Part shown: piece by piece, positions 16,542 to 24,362 of the stretch
Position numbering within the stretch: the stretch's first letter is position 1
How the letters are laid out: each line of letters opens with the position of its first letter
Source of the DNA: a virus
Length of the DNA stretch: 64,000 nucleotides
Direction: 5' to 3' (one strand)
Virus record (IMG/VR): IMGVR_UViG_3300003690_000090
Span: 1-64,000 of that record
Translations under genes and position numbers: made by a program
The notes under the pieces: model-generated
Databases searched by the model: none
Told to the model about the DNA's origin: nothing
What the model saw: only the letters and a program-made list of their open reading frames with translations

Positions 16542-16910
16542 ATGGCAACTTACGCTAGCAATCAGACAACCTCGATTAGTGCCGATATCATTTACGATTC
16601 GGCAGTGGTGTCCACTGCGGCTGTAGAGAATGTCACTGGTGGATCTGGTACCTGGTACACGGTTTTCATGAAGAACACAGATTCCGAGCTGGTGTACCTG
16701 CATCTTCATGATGCAACGACCCTCGACGCTGGAAATGATGAGCCAAACTGGATTCTCCAGTGCCCAGGAAGCGACTCTGTTTGCTGGACCGTGCCTGACG
16801 GCGTGACCTTTTCAAATGGCCTGAGTTACACCGCTTCTACATCCGCAGGAAAAACGGTTGGAGGAGCTATTGCCACGCTGACGATGTGGATCGTCATAAA
16901 GAGGGATTGA
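16542..16910 (+). CDS. Small beta-sandwich structural protein (122 aa)
   Basis: ATG 16542 has AGAGGTAG upstream. Key segments are WYTVFMKNTDSELVYLHLHD, a GNDEP loop, TVPDGVTFSNGLSYTAST and a final strand IATLTMWIVIK. The adjacent gene at 16914 shows the same order of elements, and the one at 15772 is related more distantly, so these are tandem duplications that have diverged. Similar small proteins in other phages are virion accessory proteins. Function not proven. Confidence 0.55.
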   Translation: MATYASNQTTSISADIIYDSAVVSTAAVENVTGGSGTWYTVFMKNTDSELVYLHLHDATTLDAGNDEPNWILQCPGSDSVCWTVPDGVTFSNGLSYTASTSAGKTVGGAIATLTMWIVIKRD

Positions 16911-16913
16911 GCT

Positions 16914-17324
16914 ATGGCTTCTACGTTCATTGTAAAACGGGAAAATTCCACCGCTCACATTGCCTACGAGGTGGTTGACACCGACGTAGACGAGGTCAGC
17001 AACAACGATCTTACCGGCACCGTGGGGGGCCTTGGGTTGGTAATGTACGAGATCGACAATACTGGCAATACCAGTACTGCAGTCCACCTGAAGGTGTACG
17101 ACGGCGCTGACCCGGCTGATGATGGTTCGGACGCCGTCCCCACTTGTCTTCGGGTTCAGGGGGGCGTGAAGCGCCAGTTCATTGGACTGAATGCAAGCGC
17201 TGCGGCTGCGAGCGCAACTCATGGAAATCTTTCGTTGCGATGCGTGACGGAGGCTGGTTCTGCTGGCACTACCGCCCCCACGGCAGCTGTGACGGTGCGC
17301 ATTCTCATCAAGGACATGTCGTAG
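16914..17324 (+). CDS. Small beta-sandwich structural protein (136 aa)
   Basis: The gene starts 3 bp after its paralogue at 16542. The protein contains YEIDNTGNTSTAVHLKVYDG, an Asp/Gly loop (ADPADDGSD), then LRVQGGVKRQFIGL and a final strand (AAVTVRILIKDMS). The shared layout with the preceding gene and the lack of catalytic or membrane motifs make it a likely particle-surface protein. It is followed 7 bp later by the endolysin gene. Confidence 0.55.
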   Translation: MASTFIVKRENSTAHIAYEVVDTDVDEVSNNDLTGTVGGLGLVMYEIDNTGNTSTAVHLKVYDGADPADDGSDAVPTCLRVQGGVKRQFIGLNASAAAASATHGNLSLRCVTEAGSAGTTAPTAAVTVRILIKDMS

Positions 17325-17331
17325 GTACATC

Positions 17332-18126
17332 ATGCTGATTCGGCGTGGAGCTCGGGGAGAGCGTGTTCGTGAGATCCAAAAAGTTTTGAACAGGCTTGGG
17401 TTTGGCCCTCTTGTCGAAGACGGGATCTACGGCCGGGCGAGTGTAAGTGCTGTTCGTTTGTTCCAAGTCGCCGAGCGATTGTCCGCAGACGGCATCATCG
17501 GCCCGAAGACCTTGGCGGCATTGAACGGCGACCCAGCGCCAAATACGGGCCAGGAAACGGCTGTCGAGCCAGACATCATCAAGGCGGTTCGGCAGAAAGG
17601 CTACCAAGTCCACGAAGACGGCCAATGCAATATCATCGGCGTCAGAAACTCGAACGGCCAGGTCAATAGCTTCGACGATGTCATCCACCTGGTTTGGAAG
17701 AGCAATGGATGGCAGCACAACCAATATCCATGCACTTGCGACCCAGGCAACTACTGGCTGGAGTCTCCAATGCGGGTGGAAGGTACTGCCATCATGGTGC
17801 CTGGGCAGTATGTCGATGCCTACTGCTGGGGCTTGCACCGTGGCCAGTATGAGACGTTGGTTCAACGTGGGCCTGGCGATCCGGTCAAGGTCTACCGAGA
17901 CGCCAACAAGGACGAGGTTCTGGACATGGACCCGTCAACGATTGAGCTTGGCCATGGCTTAAATCTACATCACGCCGGCACGGATTCAACGAACGTAGAG
18001 AAGTGGAGCGCCGGATGCCAGGTGTTCAAACGCCTTGCCGATTGGAAGGATGCAGTTAGAATCTGGAAATCCACACAGGCGGATCTCTTCACCTACACGT
18101 TGATTCTGGAAGACGACCTGCCATAA
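17332..18126 (+). CDS. Endolysin-like peptidoglycan hydrolase with N-terminal peptidoglycan-binding domain (264 aa)
   Basis: Residues 2-64 form a clear peptidoglycan-binding domain of the PG_binding_1 type (VREIQKVLNRLGFGPLVEDG ... DGIIGPKTLAAL). After a Pro-rich linker, the C-terminal domain has GLNLHHAG (His213/His214) and WSAGCQVF (Ser226 to Cys229), an H...SxGC arrangement like the catalytic motif of YkuD-type L,D-transpeptidase folds. Such domains can cut or exchange peptide cross-links in the cell wall. A Cys pair (CTC) lies near 134-136. No signal peptide is visible, so export would depend on a holin. The position after the membrane candidates supports a lysis role. The catalytic assignment is tentative. 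Confidence 0.7.
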   Translation: MLIRRGARGERVREIQKVLNRLGFGPLVEDGIYGRASVSAVRLFQVAERLSADGIIGPKTLAALNGDPAPNTGQETAVEPDIIKAVRQKGYQVHEDGQCNIIGVRNSNGQVNSFDDVIHLVWKSNGWQHNQYPCTCDPGNYWLESPMRVEGTAIMVPGQYVDAYCWGLHRGQYETLVQRGPGDPVKVYRDANKDEVLDMDPSTIELGHGLNLHHAGTDSTNVEKWSAGCQVFKRLADWKDAVRIWKSTQADLFTYTLILEDDLP

Positions 18127-18150
18127 ATCTCTGTGGAATAAGGAGACGTC

Positions 18151-18351
<201 letters not shown>

Positions 18352-18380
18352 TCCTCATTCGCGCCGCCCCTTGAGGTTGG

Positions 18381-19019
18381 TCAAACAGCCTCGATACCTT
18401 CCTTGGCCGTAGCATTCTTTGTGGGTGCTGCGGCCTGGCCGTCAGCCATCGTGCTGATGAGTTCCTTCAGAAGAACCTTGAGCTCATCGTCTCCGGTGCT
18501 TCGGCTCGTGAGCGCGTTCAGAACTTCGTCGGGAAGCGGCGAGGTCGTCACGTTGACGTTCACAGCAGGCGCACCGTTGTGGTACTGCAAGTCATCAGCG
18601 TTGTTCGCATCGACCCACCGGACCACAAGCATGATGCATTCATGGCCCGAACCGTCGCGCCGAATGTCGGCCTCGAACTCCATCGGCTTCCACTCGCCAT
18701 TGCCCTGGGTGTGCTCAATGTGCTTGAGCATATCCTTGAGTACGCCATCGACGCTCACCTCGAAACGGGACGAACCAATGTTGCCAAGCAAGCCAATAAG
18801 CTTCCACTTGCTATCCGTTAGGCGGGTACGGTGCTGCGACCAGGCCTTCGCAGTTTTCTTGTCGATCAGCACGCTTTCACCAACTGTACGGACGATTTTC
18901 AAGAACTCGTCCGCACGCATGATGACGTCTTCTTCCTCATCATCATTCTTCTTCTTGTTGCTGGGCTTCAAGCCGATCTTGTTGGCGTTGATGGTTTCCA
19001 TTTCAGTAAGCAAAGACAT
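18381..19019 (-). CDS. Unknown protein downstream of the recombination genes (212 aa)
   Basis: ATG 19019 has AAGGAG upstream. The protein has a charged N-terminal patch (KKKNDDEEEDV at about 22-32), a mixed alpha/beta middle and an Ala/Thr tail; no catalytic motif is recognised. It is cotranscribed with the RecT-type annealase and YqaJ-type exonuclease, 36 bp downstream of recT. A role as recombination partner, for example a single-strand DNA binding or loading factor, is possible from context only. Its end faces the end of the lipoprotein gene. Confidence 0.65.
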   Translation of the reverse strand: MSLLTEMETINANKIGLKPSNKKKNDDEEEDVIMRADEFLKIVRTVGESVLIDKKTAKAWSQHRTRLTDSKWKLIGLLGNIGSSRFEVSVDGVLKDMLKHIEHTQGNGEWKPMEFEADIRRDGSGHECIMLVVRWVDANNADDLQYHNGAPAVNVNVTTSPLPDEVLNALTSRSTGDDELKVLLKELISTMADGQAAAPTKNATAKEGIEAV

Positions 19020-19055
19020 GTAGGCACTCCTTAGGCCTGGTGGGTATATCTCGAT

Positions 19056-20009
19056 TTAGGCGAACGGGTCGACGTTGTCGGGTTCCTCCAGAACCTCTTC
19101 TTCCGGTTCTGGATGAAACAGTTCTACCGGTTCTACCTGTTCTGCCGGTGCAGCCTCGACAACCTTCTTGGCCCTGCTCTTCCGCTTTTTCGTCGGTTCC
19201 GGGGGGGCATCCGCATCAATGGTCTCGGTGGCGTTGAACAGTGCCTTCTCGCCGGCATCCTTCTCGAGATCCTTGCGAACGACTTCTGGCACAAACATGT
19301 CCTTGTCCTGGCCGGCGATGTCGGTCACGATATCGTGCTCGAGGGCCGCTTTGGCGTCAGCTGTGAGCGGCAGGTACTTGCAGATCCGGCGGATGACCGT
19401 CTTGCGCCACATCTCCTCGGTGTGTGTGACCCAGGGCCCAGAGTTTCCACTCCGAGCTGACTTGCGGATTGTTTCGATCTGGTCTCGGCGCATGACTTCG
19501 ACCTGTTTCTGTCCATCCTTGAAGAAGCAGACAGCGTAGGCAAGGATTAGTTGGCCAGGATCCCCGTTGTACTTGGGCTCATGATGAAGCACTTCGCCTT
19601 GTTCCAGATCAAACGAGTGCGTGAACACCTCGTTCTCATGAACGACGCGAGCCACGAAGTTCGCAACGTCGCCGGAGCGGCGCACCAGTTCCATCAGGCC
19701 GGTGTAGTCAATCCACAGCTCGGCCTCCATGCAGCTCCGTTTCTTGTTGTACAGGGGAACCAGGTGGGCTCGGTGGAGAACGCCTCCCGCAACAAGGTTG
19801 AGCTCACAGGCCTTGGCCAGTGAGGTGTAGATCGACTCTGGGCTGCAGTCCAAGAGCCGTTCGTTCTTGTAGGCCTCGAAGCAGGCCAGGCTGACGATGC
19901 GTTCAATGTCGGTGCCCTTGGGCGCGATTCGCTGAAGGGTCGGAGACTTTCTCTCCAGGTAGTCCTTGATGTTTCCTAGCTTTCTTTGAGGTGTAAGTGC
20001 TGTCGTCAT
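19056..20009 (-). CDS. recT: RecT-family single-strand DNA annealing protein (317 aa)
   Basis: The sequence carries the RecT pattern: LLDCSPESIYTSLAKACELN, LVAGGVLHRAHLVPLY, ELWIDYTGLMELVRRSGD, then SGPWVTHTEEMWRKT followed by VIRRICKYLP. RecT proteins anneal complementary single strands produced by a partner exonuclease and support phage recombination. The C-terminal 70 residues are a Lys/Glu/Pro-rich tail without clear structure. The ATG overlaps the stop of the exonuclease gene as ATGA, so the two are translationally coupled, as in many phage exonuclease/annealase pairs. Confidence 0.93.
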   Translation of the reverse strand: MTTALTPQRKLGNIKDYLERKSPTLQRIAPKGTDIERIVSLACFEAYKNERLLDCSPESIYTSLAKACELNLVAGGVLHRAHLVPLYNKKRSCMEAELWIDYTGLMELVRRSGDVANFVARVVHENEVFTHSFDLEQGEVLHHEPKYNGDPGQLILAYAVCFFKDGQKQVEVMRRDQIETIRKSARSGNSGPWVTHTEEMWRKTVIRRICKYLPLTADAKAALEHDIVTDIAGQDKDMFVPEVVRKDLEKDAGEKALFNATETIDADAPPEPTKKRKSRAKKVVEAAPAEQVEPVELFHPEPEEEVLEEPDNVDPFA

Positions 20010-20971
20010 GGTTTGGCTCCAAGCACGCGAAAGACCCGGGCGCCGTCGCGATCTGAAAGGTAGGACTCATAAAGATCCGGGTGGTCCTGTTGAAACTTCT
20101 TCTGGTCGAATCGCTTGGAACTCTTGTTTTGTTTCCAAGAAGCGATTCCATCAATGCCTTCACTGTCGCCGATTGCAGCCCTGAGCTTGTTTTCAATCTC
20201 ATTCTTTTCATCGGTGCTCGCTTTGACTTTCCGACGAACCTCGAGCAATCGTTCATGGAGCTCGATTTCCTCTCCCGTGGCTGCACGCAAAACGTGTTCC
20301 TTGACTCGGGGATGCATCATTGAAAGCGCACTCTTGGCGAAATCGCTTCCATCTGGCGATGGCGGTGCATTGCCATCAATGTGTTTTTCCCACCAGGCGA
20401 TGGCGGTGTCCAGAATCTGACCGCCCAGCTCCTTGTCTCTGTCGATCCTGTACTCGCGGTAGTCATCCATTCCAATGAGTACAGCCACATCCCAGAAGGG
20501 CATATCGGTGACTTCCATGTAGACGCGGCACTGTATTTCCACATCCAACGGAACTAGGCCTGTTCCGCTATCTCCCCACCCCTCACGCCTGCGACGTGTC
20601 TTGATTTCCAGACCCCAAGTCGAGTCGTCGTCCCCAACGATAATTCGATCCGGTGTTCCGAAGATCTTCGCCATGCCGGAGTGCCAAACCAGGCCGCACT
20701 CTTTGACCTTGATGCCTGTATGGTTTTCCGCGTAGATCTCGGACACGTACTTTTCCATGACCCGGCCGCGCTTCATGGCGGGATTGTCCGACTGTGCCTC
20801 GATCTCATGCCGCATCTTGTTTGACCAGAGCGCAAACAAGCTCTTGCCAAATGAGCCAACCTTCATCTCTTTGTCGGCTGAAGCGCAGATGATGGAGGCG
20901 ATGTCTGTGCCGCCTAGTCCCCCTTTTCGTTCTCGGAGCCAGGCTTCGCGTTCGTTGGTTGTCTGTTCCAT
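20006..20971 (-). CDS. YqaJ-type (lambda-exonuclease-like) recombination nuclease (321 aa)
   Basis: Near the N-terminus GGLGGTDIASI matches the conserved GIGGSDI element, followed by MKRGRVMEKYVSEIY, a GTPDRII motif and GLEIKT, the PD-(D/E)xK core, then a Gln-containing helix (DVEIQCRVYM). These enzymes chew one strand from DNA ends and hand single strands to the RecT partner. I start at ATG 20971 (MEQTTNERE) because a sigma70-like promoter ends just upstream; an ATG at 20995 would add eight residues but lies inside that promoter. There is no clear ribosome site, so the message may be nearly leaderless. Confidence 0.9.
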   Translation of the reverse strand: MEQTTNEREAWLRERKGGLGGTDIASIICASADKEMKVGSFGKSLFALWSNKMRHEIEAQSDNPAMKRGRVMEKYVSEIYAENHTGIKVKECGLVWHSGMAKIFGTPDRIIVGDDDSTWGLEIKTRRRREGWGDSGTGLVPLDVEIQCRVYMEVTDMPFWDVAVLIGMDDYREYRIDRDKELGGQILDTAIAWWEKHIDGNAPPSPDGSDFAKSALSMMHPRVKEHVLRAATGEEIELHERLLEVRRKVKASTDEKNEIENKLRAAIGDSEGIDGIASWKQNKSSKRFDQKKFQQDHPDLYESYLSDRDGARVFRVLGAKP

Positions 20972-20977
20972 GAAGCA

Positions 20978-21006
20978 ATCGTAGTCACCGCCCATTACCG
21001 TGTCAA
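20978..21006 (-). promoter_or_regulatory. Leftward promoter of the exonuclease/recT operon
   Basis: On the minus strand TTGACA (21006-21001) and TACGAT (20983-20978) are separated by exactly 17 bp. The -35 box is perfect and the -10 box matches 4 of 6. Predicted start is around 20971, at the exonuclease ATG. Confidence 0.6.
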
Positions 21007-21010
21007 GGAG

Positions 21011-21026
21011 CCACGCATGCGGGTGG
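21011..21026. promoter_or_regulatory. Candidate operator between divergent promoters
   Basis: CCACGCATGCGGGTGG is a near-palindrome centred on CGCATGCG (21014-21021). It lies between the -35 boxes of the leftward and rightward promoters and is next to a small HTH gene, the usual place for a repressor site. Binding is inferred. Confidence 0.45.
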
Positions 21027-21052
21027 ACAAATTATGGTCTACTGGGTATTCT
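21024..21052 (+). promoter_or_regulatory. Rightward promoter of the HTH gene
   Basis: TGGACA (21024-21029) and TATTCT (21047-21052) are separated by 17 bp. Transcription would start near 21059, just ahead of GGAG (21060-21063) and ATG 21073, which supports that start for the HTH gene. Confidence 0.5.
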
Positions 21053-21072
21053 TCCCGACGGAGACGGCGCTA

Positions 21073-21315
21073 ATGGCCACGGTTGAGCAATATCGAATGG
21101 CCCTTCCTGGGCGCAGTAGTCGTGCCGCGTTTACCGAATGGTTGAACGAACAGCTCGAACCAATGGATCAGGGTCTAAGTGTTCACTATCTAAGAGACCT
21201 AGAGCGGGGCAGAAAGATTCCATCACTATCATTGGCTGTCGCCATCTACCGCGCAACTAGCGGTGTGGTCTCACCCGCTGAGTGGCCTGGCCTCTCTTTC
21301 AAACTTCGGCTTTGA
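21073..21315 (+). CDS. Small helix-turn-helix regulator, Cro/CI-like (80 aa)
   Basis: I place the start at ATG 21073 with GGAG 9 bp upstream, because an in-frame ATG at 21034 lies inside the predicted promoter. The segment AAFTEWLNEQL ... LSVHYLRDLERGRKIPSLSL followed by AVAIYRATSGVVSP has the helix-turn-helix layout of Cro/YdaS-type phage repressors, where the 'LERGRKIPSL' loop is common. It is divergent from the recombination operon, with a palindrome in between. It may repress early genes or itself; there is no integrase in the window to indicate lysogeny. Confidence 0.65.
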   Translation: MATVEQYRMALPGRSSRAAFTEWLNEQLEPMDQGLSVHYLRDLERGRKIPSLSLAVAIYRATSGVVSPAEWPGLSFKLRL

Positions 21316-21513
21316 GTGGCGGCACCAGGTGCATACCTTGTTCAAGTCAATCAGCAACAGCACGGACCCTGGGCCACACTTGGCGCACCGGCCTGGGATT
21401 ACTTCTCCGGCCTGGCCATCGAGTGCGTATACGTCACCATGCCGAACAACCGTTTCATTGGGGATGTCTTCCCAGTTAATTACATGGCCTGGGAACGGTA
21501 CGATCACGCCTGA
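21316..21513 (+). CDS. Unknown small protein (65 aa)
   Basis: GTG 21316 directly follows the TGA of the HTH gene, so translation is probably coupled. The product is aromatic-rich (PWATLGAPAWDYFSGLAIECV ends near residue 37) without a recognised domain. A minus-strand frame over the same bases (21271-21522, GTG start) would give an 83-residue protein with CAKC and CTWC pairs. I prefer the plus frame because it lies between two plus-strand genes with tight spacing, but the choice is not secure. Confidence 0.4.
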   Translation: MAAPGAYLVQVNQQQHGPWATLGAPAWDYFSGLAIECVYVTMPNNRFIGDVFPVNYMAWERYDHA

Positions 21514-21550
21514 AGTTTTCACAAATCCATACTAACAAACGGAGCCGCAG

Positions 21551-21862
21551 ATGCCTCTCATCGATCGAGTCAAACTTCTACATATCAAACAGAACTGGAA
21601 ACGGATGAACCTAAGCAAGGTTCTGCCCGAGCTTCTGGCTTACATTCGTGAGCTCGAAGACATGTTGGAGTCTGGCCAAATCACCGTCAATGTTGGCGCC
21701 ATCAAGGCCACCATCGACGCCGGCCCCGACGGCAGGCTGGGCACCAAAGACGATTCCGTGAAGCTCAGTCGAGCCAAGAGGAAGCCTGCAGCCAAGAAGC
21801 GGGCACCGGCCAAGAAGCGGGCACCGGCCAAGAAGCGGGCACCGGCCAAGAAGAAGTCCTAG
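21551..21862 (+). CDS. DNA-binding-like protein with histone-H1-type Lys/Ala/Pro tail (103 aa)
   Basis: GGAG precedes ATG 21551 by 6 bp. Residues 1-50 are mixed helical (LSKVLPELLAYIRELEDML), residues about 55-72 contain an acidic Gly loop (DAGPDGRLGTKDD) that could bind a metal ion, and the C-terminal 30 residues are PAAKKRAPAKKRAPAKK-type repeats. Such tails neutralise DNA phosphate and occur in bacterial and phage histone-like proteins. The repeat is encoded by near-perfect 18-bp units. Its stop codon lies in the palindrome CCTAGG that also supplies the stop of the convergent gene. Confidence 0.6.
   Translation: MPLIDRVKLLHIKQNWKRMNLSKVLPELLAYIRELEDMLESGQITVNVGAIKATIDAGPDGRLGTKDDSVKLSRAKRKPAAKKRAPAKKRAPAKKRAPAKKKS
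21791..21856 (+). repeat. Tandem 18-bp units encoding the Lys/Ala/Pro tail
   Basis: Three identical copies of GCCAAGAAGCGGGCACCG start at 21791, 21809 and 21827, followed by a partial copy. Identity at the DNA level points to recent slippage expansion. Confidence 0.9.
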
Positions 21863-22038
21863 GACTCGATCTCTGTTCGCAGCGTAGCTGTCATCAACTG
21901 GAATTTTGAGAGCTCTTTGGTCAGCATCTCGTAGCTAGGCCCATAGGCGACCATGTCGCCATCTTCGTCCACTACAATCCAACCCTTCTCATTTCGATCG
22001 AGATTCCAGCCTTCTGGCAACGTGACTGGGGCACTCAT
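21859..22038 (-). CDS. Unknown small protein (59 aa)
   Basis: Although the frame is open to 22245, ATG 22038 overlaps the upstream TGA as ATGA and gives a compact protein (MSAPVTLPEGWNL start). It contains GWIVVDEDGDMVAYGPSYE, which resembles short domains found in phage proteins that display substrates, but I cannot name a family. It is the last gene of the leftward early operon and ends within the stop codon of the convergent basic protein. Confidence 0.6.
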   Translation of the reverse strand: MSAPVTLPEGWNLDRNEKGWIVVDEDGDMVAYGPSYEMLTKELSKFQLMTATLRTEIES

Positions 22039-22568
22039 CGCAGCGTCGGACATCCCTCGTAGGGCACCAGGTTGTTCATGTAGTCCATCACGAACGCCTC
22101 GTGCCAAGCTCTCGCTGACTCCATGAAGGAGCGCACGAAGCATTCCTCGGACAGAAGGTTCCAGAACGTCTCCTCTTCTCGTCCCAGCATACGACGGGAT
22201 TCGTTTGCGTGCTTCCACAACTGGTATGGACGCATCGACAACCATTCCTGTATCCCGGCCAACTCAACGTCATTTGGCAATTCATCATCGCGCTCGAGGT
22301 TGAAGAGCGCATCACCAACGGCCAGGTAGACATCGCTCATGAGCTCGGGCTGTATGTCTTCCGTGTCCCAAACAGGATCCGGCAACATCGCATTGATTCC
22401 GATCATGATGATCTTCAGCAGTGCGCCGCTTTCGACCATGGATTCGATTTCAGTGGCCGTTGAATCGTAGCGACCAAACAGCGCCCTGACGGAGCAAGGA
22501 AAGCCCAGCTCGGATTGCAAATCAATCTTGTCGGATTTCGATAGGTATGTTTCTACTTGTTCGTTCAT
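22035..22568 (-). CDS. Unknown acidic protein (177 aa)
   Basis: ATG 22568 (MNEQVETYLSK) follows a CCTAGGAC ribosome-site region; the longer open frame to 22643 overlaps the upstream gene and is not used. The protein is acidic and helical, with aromatic and Met-rich segments (EETFWNLLSEE, MESARAWHEAFVMDYMNN). No domain is recognised. It is coupled at its end to the 59-residue gene. Confidence 0.6.
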   Translation of the reverse strand: MNEQVETYLSKSDKIDLQSELGFPCSVRALFGRYDSTATEIESMVESGALLKIIMIGINAMLPDPVWDTEDIQPELMSDVYLAVGDALFNLERDDELPNDVELAGIQEWLSMRPYQLWKHANESRRMLGREEETFWNLLSEECFVRSFMESARAWHEAFVMDYMNNLVPYEGCPTLR

Positions 22569-22572
22569 AGTC

Positions 22573-22995
22573 CTAGGACGGGTCTGCGAGGTTGTCTCTT
22601 GTTGCAGCAGAGGCGGAAATCCTGTTGACGTAGCCCATGACATTGATCACGTCGGCGCTGCCGGCATAGGCTGCGATTCGCCTGGCCGTAGTGCCATTGC
22701 CCTTGAGTGGTTGACCCGGCAGCACAAGCATCCACCCGCTCTTTGGCGGTACTGTGAAGATGCTTCTTTGGTCTACCGCAGCTGTTGCTGTGGATAGGTA
22801 CCCAACATGCATCGTGACCTCCACAGGAGCTGCCGATGTGTTGGTCATCCAAAGCCACACCTCATCCTTGCGTCTCTTCGAAATCAAAGTGTCGTGAATG
22901 AATGTCCCATTGCCGCTGGTATCGGTGATCTTGATGGGCTCGCCGTCACCTTCCGTGCCCCCTGGGCTGAGATTGATTTTAATGTAGGCAGGCAT
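22573..22995 (-). CDS. Structural-protein paralogue embedded in the replication operon (140 aa)
   Basis: AGGA lies just upstream of ATG 22995. The sequence KDEVWLWMTNTSAAPVEVTM and the C-terminal ADVINVMGYVNRISASA closely match the late-region protein at 13766-14125 (DEIWLYATNTHTGTVVLTL, ANVVSIHGFVNRIAAS). This one carries an insertion (PPKSGWMLVLPGQPL) and a longer tail. A decoration-type protein in the early/replication operon is unexpected: it may be a duplicate with a new role, or be expressed early. It lies 8 bp downstream of the helicase gene. Confidence 0.65.
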   Translation of the reverse strand: MPAYIKINLSPGGTEGDGEPIKITDTSGNGTFIHDTLISKRRKDEVWLWMTNTSAAPVEVTMHVGYLSTATAAVDQRSIFTVPPKSGWMLVLPGQPLKGNGTTARRIAAYAGSADVINVMGYVNRISASAATRDNLADPS

Positions 22996-23003
22996 GTTGA
23001 ATC

Positions 23004-24362
23004 CTAGAAGTATGACCCGTCATCTTCGACCTCTTTCGGCCTGTCTATGGCAATGATATCGCCTGGCTTTGACCAGAGATAGGTGCGGGTTCCTTTGTGC
23101 ATCTTTCTCACCCTCTCGTAACCGAGAGAACGCATGATCGTTCCAACCCGCATTTCGGCTGGCTTGCTCATCTGGTATGGCTCCAGCTTTAGGGGGTCTT
23201 GCATGATCTCTTGGGTCGTGATCTGGTTCGTATACTTGGCAGCCAACCAAACGATTAGCATTTCTTCCCACGGATCTTGCTGTCGGTATTCATCCGAGAC
23301 CTGCTGCAGGTCTTCTTCCAGATCGCTCTGCAGCCACCAGGCCTCATTGTTTCGGTAGGCTACTACCGCCTCTGCCCACAACTGTTCTCGGTTGGCATTG
23401 AGCCAATCAAGATTCACAGTACCAACCTCGACGGGCCAGAAGCGCCTCGAGCCAGTCATGTCCGAAATGAAGGACTTCTCGTTGGTGGTGCCGCAGAACA
23501 CACAGTGCCGCTTCTTCGTGACTGCGTGGCGCCCGTATGCTGGGCGGTAGGTGTCTTCTTGAGCTGACAGAAATGCCTTGGTAGCGGAGTTCGCACTCTT
23601 ACGAATGGAGTCGAGCTCGGCCACCTCGTAGATCCAGGTGCGCTGGATCTGCGCATAGGCGTTTGGTGAACCGATATCCATCGGGGTATCGCAGAAGTAC
23701 TGCTCACCAGCCAGGGTGCGAAACGCTGTGCTCTTGCGGGCACCCTGCTTGCCGATCAGGATGAGGACGGTGTCTGCCTTGCATCCTGGTTGCATTGCGC
23801 GTGCAACGGCCTGAATCAGCCAGCGACGGCCCACATCCCGATGTAGTTCATTGTCTGCCGCCCCGACGCCCCTGATCAGCCACTCCGAAATGCGCGGCGT
23901 TCCATCCCAACTGCAGGCCTCGAGCCATTCTATCAGTGGGTTCCGCTTGCGTTCTTCGCCAATGAGAGACGCAACCTCGGTGACCAGGCCTGTATTAAGC
24001 CGTACATCGTAGACTTCCTCCAGCCAGATGGCGATGCGGGTGTCGTCTGTGTCTCGATACTCCTGGTCAGCAAGCATCAGCACGTTTCGAAAGTCGTCTT
24101 TCCAGACCTTCTTACGCCAACGCCGGTCATGAGAAATGATCAGGTAAGCGTTTCTCTTGGTGGGGCGAACGGCCTGTGTTCCATCCTTGGTGGTCATCAT
24201 CTGCAGCATAGACAGGACGCTGCTGCTGGCTTGCGCTTCTTGGTTTGGACTGCCCGTAGGTATGCCGTCTTTGCCCACAGGCCCAGCATCCACGGCTGCC
24301 TCCATGAGCTCAACAAGAGTGGGTGCGTTTGCTTCGGTCAGGGTTTCAGACAGGTCAGGCAA
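23004..24362 (-). CDS. VapE/VirE-type replicative helicase (452 aa)
   Basis: The Walker A motif GKQGARKST is at 204-212, followed by WIYEVAELD (about 243-251) as the Walker B region and a GTTNEKSFISDMTGSRRFWP segment with the arginines expected of an SF3/AAA-type motor. This is the pattern of virulence-associated-protein-E helicases, which unwind DNA at phage and island origins together with a primase. The N-terminal 190 residues are family-specific. The gene overlaps the upstream primase by 8 bp, so the primase and helicase activities are split between two adjacent proteins. Confidence 0.88.
   Translation of the reverse strand: MPDLSETLTEANAPTLVELMEAAVDAGPVGKDGIPTGSPNQEAQASSSVLSMLQMMTTKDGTQAVRPTKRNAYLIISHDRRWRKKVWKDDFRNVLMLADQEYRDTDDTRIAIWLEEVYDVRLNTGLVTEVASLIGEERKRNPLIEWLEACSWDGTPRISEWLIRGVGAADNELHRDVGRRWLIQAVARAMQPGCKADTVLILIGKQGARKSTAFRTLAGEQYFCDTPMDIGSPNAYAQIQRTWIYEVAELDSIRKSANSATKAFLSAQEDTYRPAYGRHAVTKKRHCVFCGTTNEKSFISDMTGSRRFWPVEVGTVNLDWLNANREQLWAEAVVAYRNNEAWWLQSDLEEDLQQVSDEYRQQDPWEEMLIVWLAAKYTNQITTQEIMQDPLKLEPYQMSKPAEMRVGTIMRSLGYERVRKMHKGTRTYLWSKPGDIIAIDRPKEVEDDGSYF

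Noticed and set aside
21271-21522. Minus-strand frame with CAKC and CTWC pairs
   Set aside because: It overlaps a plus-strand frame that fits tightly between two plus-strand genes and has no ribosome site. Kept only as an alternative to the 21316-21513 gene.
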